In this document: in pieces, positions 8,236 to 17,612 of the stretch
How positions within the stretch are numbered: position 1 is the stretch's first letter
How the letters are laid out: each line of letters opens with the position of its first letter
Origin: Lachnospiraceae bacterium
GTDB lineage: Bacteria > Bacillota > Clostridia > Lachnospirales > Lachnospiraceae
Length of the DNA stretch: 32,345 bases
Reading direction: 5' to 3'
NCBI GenBank assembly: GCA_017621075.1
Contig: JAGATV010000035.1
Coordinates: 1-32,345, forward strand
Program-made: the position numbers and the translations under genes
Notes under the pieces: model-generated
The model's input: the letters and a program-made list of their open reading frames with translations, nothing else
What the model was told of the DNA's origin: nothing
Databases searched by the model: none

Positions 8236-8904
8236 ATGAGATATTTTTTTGAGTCTAAGGTTGAAAAAAAAGATGCAGGATACACCATCAGGATTCCCTT
8301 TAACGTATGGGAGGTTTGTAAGCAGAGAGAGGTCATTCAGGGCGACCTTGTCCTTGATAATAAGATTATCGCGTGTGAGCTTCATCCCATGGAGAAGGGC
8401 AATTACGAGATCTATATCGCTGACGAGTCTGCGGTAAGTGTAGAGCTGGGTGTGCCCCACAAGATCCTGCTTCATGTGAACGGTTCCCTGATCCGTATGG
8501 ATCAGAACAGCCCTTATAGTTTTGAGCATCCCATCCGTAAGATCGACGGTATCAATGTGATCATCCAGCCCGAGGACGGATTGTGCGGACAGGCTTGCGT
8601 GGCAATGCTTGCAGGTGTTACCATTGCAGAAGTGATCAGCGTTATGGACTGCAGAGAGTGGCAGGCTACCATGGGACGCGTGATTTCCGCATTGAACTAC
8701 TACGGCATCGACCACACCGATATCATTGTATATAACGAAGGCAGGGATGTGGTACTGCCCAAGTGTTGTATCCTCATGGAGAAGATGGGGCGTTTCTGCC
8801 ACTATCTGGTTCACTATGACGGTAAGTTTTACGATTCCAACCTTGGTGTTCTGGAAGAGTATGATACCAGCAAGCTGCTTGGATATCTGGAGATCAAGTG
8901 CTAA
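8236..8904 (+). CDS. DUF1905-like domain fused to a C39-like papain-fold cysteine peptidase
   Basis: This is a 222-residue protein without signal peptide. Residues 1-90 resemble DUF1905 (FFESKVEKKDAGYTIRIPF, then HKILLHVNGSL), a small beta-barrel-like domain. Residues about 105-222 look like a bacteriocin-processing C39-type papain fold: Gln111 six residues before Cys117 (QPEDGLCGQACVAML) matches the oxyanion-hole Gln and nucleophile, and His189 with Asp200 (CHYLVHYDGKFYD) matches the rest of the triad. It could be an active peptidase or a non-proteolytic relative; the substrate is unknown. GGAGG at 8227-8231 sets the start. It stands alone between its own promoter and a strong terminator. 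Confidence 0.7.
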   Translation: MRYFFESKVEKKDAGYTIRIPFNVWEVCKQREVIQGDLVLDNKIIACELHPMEKGNYEIYIADESAVSVELGVPHKILLHVNGSLIRMDQNSPYSFEHPIRKIDGINVIIQPEDGLCGQACVAMLAGVTIAEVISVMDCREWQATMGRVISALNYYGIDHTDIIVYNEGRDVVLPKCCILMEKMGRFCHYLVHYDGKFYDSNLGVLEEYDTSKLLGYLEIKC

Positions 8905-8918
8905 GACCATAAGAAATG

Positions 8919-8954
8919 AAGAAGCTGTCCGAAAAGTCGGGCAGCTTCTTTTTT
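8919..8954 (+). terminator. Intrinsic terminator after the DUF1905-C39 gene
   Basis: A 14-bp stem with one G-U pair (8919-8932 with 8937-8950), loop AAAG, ends in six T. It insulates the following heat-shock operon. Confidence 0.93.
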
Positions 8955-9015
8955 GTAAAGAGGAGCTAAAAATTATAAAGGAAATATTAAATCGCTTTCT
9001 ACACGGTTGAATAAG

Positions 9016-9062
9016 AAAAAGAGAGTAAAAGTGAGAAAACACGAGAAAATAAGAGAAAACAG
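9016..9062. promoter_or_regulatory. Phased A-tracts upstream of the groESL promoter
   Basis: A-tracts at 9016-9020, 9027-9030, 9036-9039, 9046-9049 and 9056-9059 recur every 9-10.5 bp; the last three are in exact 10-bp units starting GAGAAAA (9033, 9043, 9053). Such phasing bends DNA, and A-rich DNA ahead of a -35 can act like an UP element. Confidence 0.6.
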
Positions 9063-9085
9063 AATGCAGATTGCCGTGCATCAAC

Positions 9086-9114
9086 TTGCAAAGACTTACA
9101 TATAAAACTAATAT
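9086..9114 (+). promoter_or_regulatory. Sigma-A type promoter of groESL
   Basis: TTGCAA at 9086-9091, a 17-bp spacer, and TAATAT at 9109-9114. The predicted start at about 9121 lies directly before the CIRCE operator. Confidence 0.75.
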
Positions 9115-9126
9115 ATGGTTTAGTGA

Positions 9127-9153
9127 TTAGCACTCAAGGATAAAGAGTGCTAA
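9127..9153 (+). promoter_or_regulatory. CIRCE operator (HrcA binding site)
   Basis: TTAGCACTC at 9127-9135, nine bases, then GAGTGCTAA at 9145-9153: a perfect match to the CIRCE consensus. The HrcA repressor, not encoded in this window, should hold groESL down in the absence of heat stress. Confidence 0.98.
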
Positions 9154-9189
9154 CAAAAAGAAGCTATATGCTGATAAGGAGGCAGAAAT

Positions 9190-9477
9190 ATGAAATTAGT
9201 ACCCTTAGGTGACAGAGTCGTGTTAAAGCAACTGGTAGCAGAGGAAACTACCAAATCCGGTATCGTTCTTCCCGGACAGAATAAAGAAAAACCCCAGCAG
9301 GCAGAGGTGGTAGCAGTAGGCCCCGGCGGTGTGGTAGACGGCAAGGAAGTAAAGATGGAAGTCAAGGTTGGAGACAACGTGATCTATTCCAAGTATGCAG
9401 GCACAGAAGTAAAGCTGGATGAGGAAGAGTTCATCATCGTAAAGCAGAATGATATTCTGGCAATCATCAATAATTAA
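9190..9477 (+). CDS. groES: Co-chaperonin GroES (Hsp10)
   Basis: This 95-residue protein, the usual family length, caps the GroEL ring during ATP-driven protein folding in the cytoplasm. The N-terminus MKLVPLGDRVVLKQL, the mobile loop region ETTKSGIVLPGQ, and the C-terminal EFIIVKQNDILAII are all standard. Start: AAGGAGG at 9176-9182, 7 bases before ATG. It is the first gene of the CIRCE-controlled operon, 33 bases ahead of groEL. Confidence 0.98.
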   Translation: MKLVPLGDRVVLKQLVAEETTKSGIVLPGQNKEKPQQAEVVAVGPGGVVDGKEVKMEVKVGDNVIYSKYAGTEVKLDEEEFIIVKQNDILAIINN

Positions 9478-9495
9478 TAAAGTAAGAAATCATAA

Positions 9496-11133
<1,638 letters not shown>

Positions 11134-11163
11134 TCCACAGTTTCTTTATAGAGTGATAGGTAT

Positions 11164-11200
11164 AACAGGCATGGGAGAGCTTCTCCTGTGCCTGTTTTTT
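11164..11200 (+). terminator. Intrinsic terminator of groESL
   Basis: A long stem of about 15 bp with two G-U pairs, from AACAGGC at 11164 to GCCTGTT, has a tight loop and a run of six T at 11195-11200. Confidence 0.93.
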
Positions 11201-11209
11201 GTGTCGCTA

Positions 11210-11238
11210 TTGTTGAAACAAAAGAATTGTGGTACAAT
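11210..11238 (+). promoter_or_regulatory. Promoter of the GtrII-like gene
   Basis: TTGTTG (11210-11215), 17-bp spacer, TACAAT (11233-11238), with a TG one base before the -10 as in extended -10 promoters. A short hairpin (ATCCC with GGGAT, 11248-11273) lies in the leader. Confidence 0.6.
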
Positions 11239-11297
11239 AACCAAGGAATCCCGCCGTTTTACGGTTTTGGGATATTTGTATCGTTTATGGAGGATGC

Positions 11298-12944
11298 ATG
11301 AAAAAGTTATTGTCGGAAGTGAGCTGGTTTTTGCAGCAAAAGTTATATATCATCGCAATGTCCCTGACGGCGCTCTGTGCCTACGGATTTGCCATCACTC
11401 ATTACAGCATCGGTATCGATGACACGGCGGTAAGCCTGTATTTGGAGGACGGGCTTGAAGTAGTCATGGGAAGGTGGACAGTGTTTCTTTTGAACAAACT
11501 GTTCCATATGTCAGAGTTTTCTCCTTTTATGATGGAATTGATCGGGGTGCTTCTGTTTATGCTGGGGATCACCCTGTTTTGCGTGCTGTTGCGCAGGATT
11601 TTGGGCGAGGCAGTGGATATCCTGGGATATACCATTTTCGGATGTGTCTTTTTGTCCAGTCCCATCATCAGCGAAGTGTACATTTATTATTATCATGACG
11701 GCGTGGATCTGGGTTATATCCTGACGGCTCTGTCCCTGCTTGCTTTTTTGGAGGCACTGGACCGGAGGGGGAAAAAGAAGATAGGCTGTTTTGTGGGCAG
11801 CATGCTCTTTATCTGGGCGGCAGTGGGATGTTATGAATCCTTCCTGCTGTTGTATATCCTGGGGATCATCGTGATCCTGTTCTTGAGAGGTATGGTGGGA
11901 AGGGAAAGACTTGGTTTTTCCTGCATGGTCCGCAATCTGGGGATTGGGGCTCTTTTGGCTGTGGGAAGCGTGGTGCTGCGCACTATCATGATCCCGCTCA
12001 TGACGGCGGTGTTTGGTTTGCAGGATGTGGAAGGGCTGCTGGCACAGAGGAGCCTTACGGAAATGTTCGTGCTGTTTCGTGACAGGGAGGGCCTGGAAAA
12101 ACTGGTGATGCTTCTGAAGCGCTTCTGGATGCTCTATCATGTGAATGCCTTTGCCTATCTGCCCATTGCCGTTTATGAATTTGCAGTGTTTTTTATCGGC
12201 GGATTATCTCTGCTTTTGGCAGTTAAGAAAAAGAATCTCTGGTATCCCGTGCTGTATGGAGGCATGCTGGTGACTCCGGTGCTTCTGACCATTGCGGAGG
12301 CCAAGGTCACTCACTACCGCTCCTGCCAGTTTTTGCCTTTTTTTGCGGCACTTGGGGTATTCCTTTGTTACCGGGCCCTTGCAGGGCTCCGAAAGAAGAC
12401 CGGCTGTTATGTCATGGCGGTGTTTGCCCTGATCCTGGTATTCAACCAGTCGGCCATGATGAACAAGAGTTTTTATGTGGATTATCAGAAGTATCAGATC
12501 ACCAAGGATACCTTGAACCAGGTGGCTTATGAGATCGAGGCAAAATACGGCAATGAGATCCCTGTGGTATTTACCGGGCATTATGATGTGCCCCCGCAGT
12601 TGTTGTCGGATTATTATCTGGACTATACTTCCTGGCGATACAGAGCTATTGCTGCCATATCGGATCTGGTGGATGAGAATCTGAAAGAAAAATATTTTTC
12701 CTATCATGGGTATTGTTTTGTGGGAGAGGCTCAGTATCCCTTTATCCAGTGGGGGCTGGATGCCTTTGACGAGACTAACCGGGAAATGATCGCCTTCCTA
12801 AGGATGCACGGACATTCCTTTACCACCATCACAGATTACGAGACTCTGACCCGGATCAGGGAAATGGCGGCAGATTATCCGGGCTGGCCGGCGGAGGGCT
12901 CCGTTTCCCTGCAGGACGGTTATGTGCTGGTGAATTTTGATTGA
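11298..12944 (+). CDS. Membrane glucosyltransferase-domain protein, GtrII-like
   Basis: This 548-residue polytopic membrane protein has about ten hydrophobic segments up to residue 390 and then a soluble, outward-facing C-terminal part. The N-terminal THYSIGIDDTAV, the GRW at about residue 56, and the helix pattern fit the Glucos_trans_II family, GT-C-type enzymes that move glucose from a lipid carrier to cell-surface polymers. Asp37 and Asp38 of GIDDT are candidate catalytic residues. It stands alone with its own promoter rather than in a polysaccharide locus, so acceptor and sugar are unknown. Start: GGAGG at 11289-11293 before ATG 11298 is a close, 4-base spacing. Confidence 0.75.
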   Translation: MKKLLSEVSWFLQQKLYIIAMSLTALCAYGFAITHYSIGIDDTAVSLYLEDGLEVVMGRWTVFLLNKLFHMSEFSPFMMELIGVLLFMLGITLFCVLLRRILGEAVDILGYTIFGCVFLSSPIISEVYIYYYHDGVDLGYILTALSLLAFLEALDRRGKKKIGCFVGSMLFIWAAVGCYESFLLLYILGIIVILFLRGMVGRERLGFSCMVRNLGIGALLAVGSVVLRTIMIPLMTAVFGLQDVEGLLAQRSLTEMFVLFRDREGLEKLVMLLKRFWMLYHVNAFAYLPIAVYEFAVFFIGGLSLLLAVKKKNLWYPVLYGGMLVTPVLLTIAEAKVTHYRSCQFLPFFAALGVFLCYRALAGLRKKTGCYVMAVFALILVFNQSAMMNKSFYVDYQKYQITKDTLNQVAYEIEAKYGNEIPVVFTGHYDVPPQLLSDYYLDYTSWRYRAIAAISDLVDENLKEKYFSYHGYCFVGEAQYPFIQWGLDAFDETNREMIAFLRMHGHSFTTITDYETLTRIREMAADYPGWPAEGSVSLQDGYVLVNFD

Positions 12945-12967
12945 TATCTGAAGGACAGGAGAGCATC

Positions 12968-13174
12968 ATGAGCAGATTTTTGTATCTTGTAGAGAGTATT
13001 GACGGGGACTACGCCCATCTGAAAAAAATAGCAGAGGACCCGGACCGGTCCGGCACCTTCACGGAGGTGGAGGATGACGGAGAGCGGAAGCTGGTGGCGA
13101 GAGCACTGCTCCCGGCGGAGATCACCGAAGGCACCAGGCTGTTGTACGAGTGGATGCAGTACTCTATTTTGTGA
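12968..13174 (+). CDS. Small hypothetical protein
   Basis: This 68-residue acidic, soluble protein (MSRFLYLVESIDGDYAHLKKIAED at its start region) has no recognised domain. It has no cysteines or signal peptide. ATG 12968 is chosen because GGAG at 12958-12961 precedes it; an in-frame ATG at 12941 would overlap the upstream gene. It lies 23 bases after the GtrII-like gene and 15 before the SdpI-like gene, so all three may be cotranscribed. Codon use looks like the GC-richer neighbours upstream, unlike the gene after it. Confidence 0.6.
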   Translation: MSRFLYLVESIDGDYAHLKKIAEDPDRSGTFTEVEDDGERKLVARALLPAEITEGTRLLYEWMQYSIL

Positions 13175-13189
13175 GAGGAGATGATTTGA

Positions 13190-13570
13190 ATGTGGTTTTG
13201 GTGGTTTATGTTTGTTTGCAATATGTTATATTCACTTACAATGATTCTTGCAGGGTGGTATATGTGGAAACACTATCCCAAGGAAATTAATTCTGTTGCA
13301 GGATATCGTTCCGGGCGTTCACAAATGAATATGGACACCTGGAAATTTGCAAATGAAAATTGTGGAACGAGATGGTGGAAAATTGGCTGGATCATGCTTG
13401 TACCGACAATCATAGTTCAAATCCCGTTTTATGGAAAAAGTGATGATGCCATTGGTTGGATTGGATTAGCAATATGTATCATAGAATGTACTATTTTGGT
13501 GATTTCCACTATTCCGACAGAAAAAGCTCTTAAGAACCAATTTAATGAAGATGGAAGCAGGAAAAAGTGA
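13190..13570 (+). CDS. SdpI-family membrane protein
   Basis: This 126-residue protein has three hydrophobic segments (about 4-24, 66-80 and 86-106). The loop motif GYRSGRSQMNMDTWKFAN followed by a Gly-Trp helix is the hallmark of the SdpI/YhfL family, named for the Bacillus immunity protein against the SDP toxin. Most relatives lack a toxin partner, and none is visible here, so a protective role is only a guess. The gene is AT-richer than its neighbours and precedes a decayed gene of similar composition, which hints at acquired DNA. Start supported by AGGAG at 13175-13179. Confidence 0.72.
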   Translation: MWFWWFMFVCNMLYSLTMILAGWYMWKHYPKEINSVAGYRSGRSQMNMDTWKFANENCGTRWWKIGWIMLVPTIIVQIPFYGKSDDAIGWIGLAICIIECTILVISTIPTEKALKNQFNEDGSRKK

Positions 13571-13580
13571 GGATTCGCTT

Positions 13581-13983
13581 ATGAGCATCAAAACCTCAAA
13601 AACAATGATCTTTATGACCTAGATGTTTTACTGGTTGCACTGACAATCTTTTTTGCGATTCTTTACCACAATCTTGGTCGGGATTGGATGTTGTCTGTGT
13701 ATGTAACGATGCTGACAATATCATATCATTTTGTGATGAGGCTGATTGTAGGGCAAGCAGTAGTCCGGACACTTTGTTGCATAATGTCGCACAGGCAGAA
13801 TTGGTACACCGGATCATCATGGGATTGTCATTTGTGCCATTGGTGTTGATCATTCCTTATGGTGTCCCGGCGGTGTTTATTTTAACATCTGTTTTTGCCT
13901 GCCTGATCGATTTGCAGTTTGTGATGATCCAACGATATAATCGTCCGAGAGTCATCAGATTGATGGAGATGAAAACACATTAG
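13581..13983 (+). pseudogene. Decayed small membrane-protein gene
   Basis: Coding traces run across three frames. ATG 13581 opens MSIKTSKTMIFMT and stops at TAG 13620. A second frame from 13622 reads DVLLVALTIFFAILYHNLGR and continues as hydrophobic protein to about GQAVV (13766). A third frame, from about 13765, reads LLHNVAQAELVHRIIMGLSF and ends with QRYNRPRVIRLMEMKTH at 13983. The pieces look like the start and end of one multi-pass membrane protein with a one-base loss near 13620 and a frame-changing internal deletion near 13766. A stand-alone 99-residue reading from 13684 would begin in out-of-frame sequence. The ancestral family resembles conserved clostridial membrane proteins of unknown role, recalled rather than searched. 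Confidence 0.6.
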
Positions 13984-13992
13984 GAGGCCTTT

Positions 13993-15555
13993 ATGAGCGA
14001 ACAAAGAATTTATCACAACCCGGTACAGAGAGGATTTTTCCCGGACCCGTCGGTGATCCGGGTAGGTGATGATTATTATATGGTCAATTCCAGTTTTCAG
14101 TATTTTCCTGCTATTCCCATTTCTCATTCTAGGGATATGGTACACTGGCATATCATCGGTCATGCTATATGCAACCCGGAGTGGCTGGATTTAAGCGATA
14201 TCCGTGATTCTCACGGGATCTGGGCGCCGGATATGGAGTATGTGGACGGGAAATATTATATTTATGCCACTCTGCGCCTGAATGCCGACGGCAAGCGGGG
14301 CAACAACGTCATGCGCCGCCAGCTGGTGATGGTATCCGATCATCCGGAGGGGCCCTACAGCAAGCCGGTCTGCCTGGAGGTGGACGACATCGATCCCTCC
14401 CTGTTTGTGGACGATGACGGAAGCAGATATATGATCATTGCCAAGGCCGCACAGAGCTATCCTTTGAGCGGGGACGGACTGAGGGTGACAGGACCCGGCA
14501 GGACCGTTTGGAACGGCACCGGGGAGAGATGTCCGGAAGGCCCCCATCTGATGAAGAAGGACGGCTATTATTACGCCATTGTAGCTGAGGGAGGCACCGG
14601 GTACGGACATGGCATCAATGTGGCAAGGAGCACGGAGCTTTACGGAATGTATGAAAATTCTCCGTACAATCCGGTGATGCGTCAGACTGATCCCGAGGCG
14701 CCTATCCAGAGGGCAGGACACGGCAAGCTGGTCCAGGACCAGAACGGCCAGTGGTGGTGCTATTATCTCTGCGGCAGGCCCAATCAGGGCAATTACACCA
14801 CTGTGGGCCGGGAATCGGCGTTGGACCCCGTTCAGTGGACAAAGGACGGGTGGTTTACCATCAATGAAGGAAAGGGCCCCAGTCTGACCCAGACGGCCCC
14901 TGATCTGCCGGAATGTGTCTATGAAAGAAATCTTCGGGACGATTTTGACGATAGCAGACTGAATTTGGAGTGGGAGTTCGTGCGCAATCCGGACAACGGT
15001 TCCTGGTCCCTTACCGAGCGGCCCGGTTATTTCCGTATCTGGACAAGGGACGGACAGTTAAACGAGATCCGAGCCAAGAATACGCTGCTTCGCAGGGAGC
15101 AGGAGCTTTCCTACACAGCACAGACCAAGGTGGAATTCTACCCCGATAAGGATGGGGAGCAGGCAGGCCTGACCTGTTATTACAGCACTGCCACTTATGC
15201 AAGGTGTGCCGTGTGTTATGAAAACGGGCGGAAGATCCAGCTGGTAATCAATCGTAACCATGGCGAGGAGCTGATGGCAGAGGTTGAAAATGTGAAGGAA
15301 GCCCCCGTGTATCTGAAGGTGGTGGTGGAGAAGCTGACCAGGACCTTCTACTACAGCTATGACGGGCAGGAGTGGATGCTTGTGGGGAAGCTGGAAAACT
15401 GCATCTATCTGTGCGATGAGGGCGTGCCGGACGATCCTAAGAGACATACGGGAACCCTGGTGGGCATCTACGCCAACAACGGCGGATGCGGCAGCAGGAA
15501 GCCGGCGGATTTTGATTACTTTCAATATGAGGACCAGTATGATGAAAATAAATGA
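13993..15555 (+). CDS. Glycoside hydrolase family 43, beta-xylosidase / alpha-L-arabinofuranosidase type
   Basis: This 520-residue enzyme has an N-terminal five-bladed beta-propeller (about 1-310) and a C-terminal beta-sandwich (about 325-515) of the kind found in GH43 beta-xylosidases. The catalytic set is visible: general base Asp18 in FFPDPSV, pKa-tuning Asp134 in DDIDPSLF, and general acid Glu182 in RCPEGPH. There is no signal peptide, so it should trim xylo- or arabino-oligosaccharides in the cytoplasm. AGGAGG at 13982-13987 sets the start. Its last 14 bases overlap fdhD, so it may be translated with, and read into, the molybdenum-cofactor block, an unexpected pairing. Confidence 0.9.
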   Translation: MSEQRIYHNPVQRGFFPDPSVIRVGDDYYMVNSSFQYFPAIPISHSRDMVHWHIIGHAICNPEWLDLSDIRDSHGIWAPDMEYVDGKYYIYATLRLNADGKRGNNVMRRQLVMVSDHPEGPYSKPVCLEVDDIDPSLFVDDDGSRYMIIAKAAQSYPLSGDGLRVTGPGRTVWNGTGERCPEGPHLMKKDGYYYAIVAEGGTGYGHGINVARSTELYGMYENSPYNPVMRQTDPEAPIQRAGHGKLVQDQNGQWWCYYLCGRPNQGNYTTVGRESALDPVQWTKDGWFTINEGKGPSLTQTAPDLPECVYERNLRDDFDDSRLNLEWEFVRNPDNGSWSLTERPGYFRIWTRDGQLNEIRAKNTLLRREQELSYTAQTKVEFYPDKDGEQAGLTCYYSTATYARCAVCYENGRKIQLVINRNHGEELMAEVENVKEAPVYLKVVVEKLTRTFYYSYDGQEWMLVGKLENCIYLCDEGVPDDPKRHTGTLVGIYANNGGCGSRKPADFDYFQYEDQYDENK

Positions 15556-16342
15556 CCGGTCAACCGGACTGGAGGAATCCGTCCGGCTCACCCGCAAGAT
15601 CGTAAATGCGGACCAGACGGTGGAGGAAGCGGCTGACGTCGTTGTTAAAGAACATTTTCTGGATGTGTTTGTCAATGAAAGACTGGTGGCAAAGCTGGTC
15701 TGCACTCCCTCCCATCTGGTGGAACTGGTGCTGGGAAGGCTTCTGACAGAGGGCGTCATCTTGGGTGCAGAGGATGTGGAGAGCATTTATATCTGCGAAA
15801 AAGGGCACACGGCCAAGGTATTCCTTAAGGAGGAGGCCGTCTGGCACGCAGACGTGGTGCAGGAACCCACCTGCTGTACCGGAAATCAGGTATTCCTGCA
15901 AAAGACAGGCACAGGGGATTTAAAGCCTCTGCCGGAGGGAAATGGGCAGGAGAAGTACCCGTCCAAGTGGATCTTTGCCCTTGCCGATATTTTTGCGGAG
16001 GACTCTAAGATCCACAGAAAGACTAAGGGCACCCACAGCTGTTATCTGGGTGTCAAAGGGCAGTGCGTGTTCTCCGGGGAGGACATCGGCAGGCATAATG
16101 CCATGGACAAGTGTATCGGATATATGCTGTTAAAACAGATCGACCCGTCGGACGGTATCCTGTTTACCACGGGGCGTGTCCCCACGGATATGGTAAAAAA
16201 GGCTGTGGCTGCAGGTGTCCCGGTGCTTGTTTCCAAGGCGGTGCCCACGGACGCAGCGGTGGAGATGGCGGCGGAGTATAATCTGACTCTTATTTGCAAG
16301 GCGTGGCCTGACCGGTATGAGGTCTACCACGAAGGAAAGTAA
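15542..16342 (+). CDS. fdhD: Formate dehydrogenase sulfurtransferase FdhD
   Basis: This 266-residue protein passes sulfur from a cysteine desulfurase to the bis-MGD cofactor and so activates formate dehydrogenase. The family signature VKGQCVFSGEDIGRHNAMDK is clear, as is the C-terminal FTTGRVPTDMVKKA. The sulfur-handling loop reads Cys111-Cys112 (EPTCCTGN) rather than the CxxC of E. coli FdhD. The start at ATG 15542 lies inside the end of the GH43 gene and has AGGA upstream; the frame also extends further 5' but only as antisense-like overlap with GH43. It opens the molybdenum-cofactor block whose client dehydrogenase is at 25672-30200. Confidence 0.93.
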   Translation: MKINDRSTGLEESVRLTRKIVNADQTVEEAADVVVKEHFLDVFVNERLVAKLVCTPSHLVELVLGRLLTEGVILGAEDVESIYICEKGHTAKVFLKEEAVWHADVVQEPTCCTGNQVFLQKTGTGDLKPLPEGNGQEKYPSKWIFALADIFAEDSKIHRKTKGTHSCYLGVKGQCVFSGEDIGRHNAMDKCIGYMLLKQIDPSDGILFTTGRVPTDMVKKAVAAGVPVLVSKAVPTDAAVEMAAEYNLTLICKAWPDRYEVYHEGK

Positions 16343-16391
16343 AGATGGGCACCCGGATCACGGTGCCGGAAAAGAAAAACAGGTGGAGTGT

Positions 16392-17603
16392 ATGCTGGAA
16401 ATAGAAGAATGCGTAGAAAAGCTGCTTGCAGAAATAACCCCTAAGGAACTTACCGAGACCGTTCCCCTCATGGAAGCTGTGGGAAGGGTCCTGGCAAAGG
16501 AAGTGCGGGCGCAGATGATGGTGCCTCCTTTTCCCAAGTCGGCCATGGACGGTTATGCGGTGCGGGCAGAGGATATCAGTGCTGCCACAAAGGAGCATCC
16601 GGTAAGGCTTGGGGTCACAGGGGAGCTGCTGGCAGGGGATTATGAACAGGTCCCTTATGAAAAAAATACGGCAGTGCGGGTGATGACAGGCTCTTATGTG
16701 CCGGAGGGCTTTGACAGTGTGATCCGGCAGGAGGATACGGATTACGGTGGGAAAACGGTGGAGATCTATGCTTCCGTGCCTGCCTTTGCCAATTATTGCA
16801 AGGTGGGAGAGGATATCCGGATGGGGGATGTGGCAGTGTCCTGCAATACCAGGCTGACCCCGGCTCATCTTGGCGTCCTGGCGAGCCTTGGGATAGAGGA
16901 AGTATGTGTCTATGAGACCGCTGCCGTTGCCATTCTTTCCACGGGTACGGAGCTTACAGAAGTTGGAAGTCCTCTTGCACCCGGAAAGATCTATAATAGT
17001 ATTGCCTATATGCTGGGCGCATCCATCCGCAGTCAGCAGCTTGCAGTAAGCAGCATGGAGACCTGTGCGGACGAGGAGGAGCTGCTTTCGGAAAAAATCA
17101 GGGGAGCTTTGGAAAAAGCGGATTTTTTGATCACCACAGGTGCGGTTTCCGTGGGCAAGAAGGATATCGTGCCGGCAGTGTTGAAAAATTTAGGGGCCAG
17201 AGAGCTTTTCAGAGGTGCCAACATTCAGCCCGGCACCCCCACTTTGGGCAGCGTGTTGGACGGCAAGGTGATCTTAAGTCTTTCCGGCAACCCCTATGCG
17301 GCTATGGCCAATTTTGAACTGTATTTCTGGGCGGCCATGGCAAAGCTCATGCACAGCAGTTCTTTTGAGAGCAAGAAGGAGAGGGCAGTGCTTGTAAGCG
17401 AATATCCCAAAGTAAACAGATTGCGGAGGCTGATAAGGGCTTATGCCGACGGAGGAAAGGTCACGATCCCTTCCCCGGTGCATGCTTCCTCAGTGATCCA
17501 TAATCTCACAGAATGTAATTGTTTTATCGACTTAGAGCCGGGCAGGAGCGTAAAGCCCGGAGATACCGTGAGAATCCGGTACTTTAAGGGTTGGGAAGGA
17601 TAA
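16392..17603 (+). CDS. moeA: Molybdopterin molybdenumtransferase MoeA
   Basis: This 403-residue cytoplasmic enzyme inserts molybdate into adenylated molybdopterin to form Mo-cofactor. Domain order follows MoeA: a linker domain with PPFPKSAMDGYAV, a domain with AVRVMTGSYVPEGFDSVIRQED, the Mog-like molybdopterin-binding domain with ILSTGTELTEVG, TTGAVSVGKKD and SLSGNPYAA, and a C-terminal beta-barrel. Start ATG 16392 follows AGGTGGAG at 16381-16388; earlier in-frame codons have no site. It is 49 bases after fdhD and 9 before the mobA-mobB gene. Confidence 0.95.
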   Translation: MLEIEECVEKLLAEITPKELTETVPLMEAVGRVLAKEVRAQMMVPPFPKSAMDGYAVRAEDISAATKEHPVRLGVTGELLAGDYEQVPYEKNTAVRVMTGSYVPEGFDSVIRQEDTDYGGKTVEIYASVPAFANYCKVGEDIRMGDVAVSCNTRLTPAHLGVLASLGIEEVCVYETAAVAILSTGTELTEVGSPLAPGKIYNSIAYMLGASIRSQQLAVSSMETCADEEELLSEKIRGALEKADFLITTGAVSVGKKDIVPAVLKNLGARELFRGANIQPGTPTLGSVLDGKVILSLSGNPYAAMANFELYFWAAMAKLMHSSSFESKKERAVLVSEYPKVNRLRRLIRAYADGGKVTIPSPVHASSVIHNLTECNCFIDLEPGRSVKPGDTVRIRYFKGWEG

Positions 17604-17612
17604 CAAGATCAC

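Noticed and set aside
9033-9062. Three 10-bp GAGAAAA units as a short repeat array or CRISPR-like element
   Set aside because: Units are contiguous with no spacers and differ at their last three bases; A-tract phasing upstream of a promoter fits better.
13684-13983. Intact 99-residue protein downstream of the SdpI-like gene
   Set aside because: Its first 27 residues or so come from sequence that codes hydrophobic protein in another frame, and no ribosome binding site precedes the ATG; a decayed gene explains it better.
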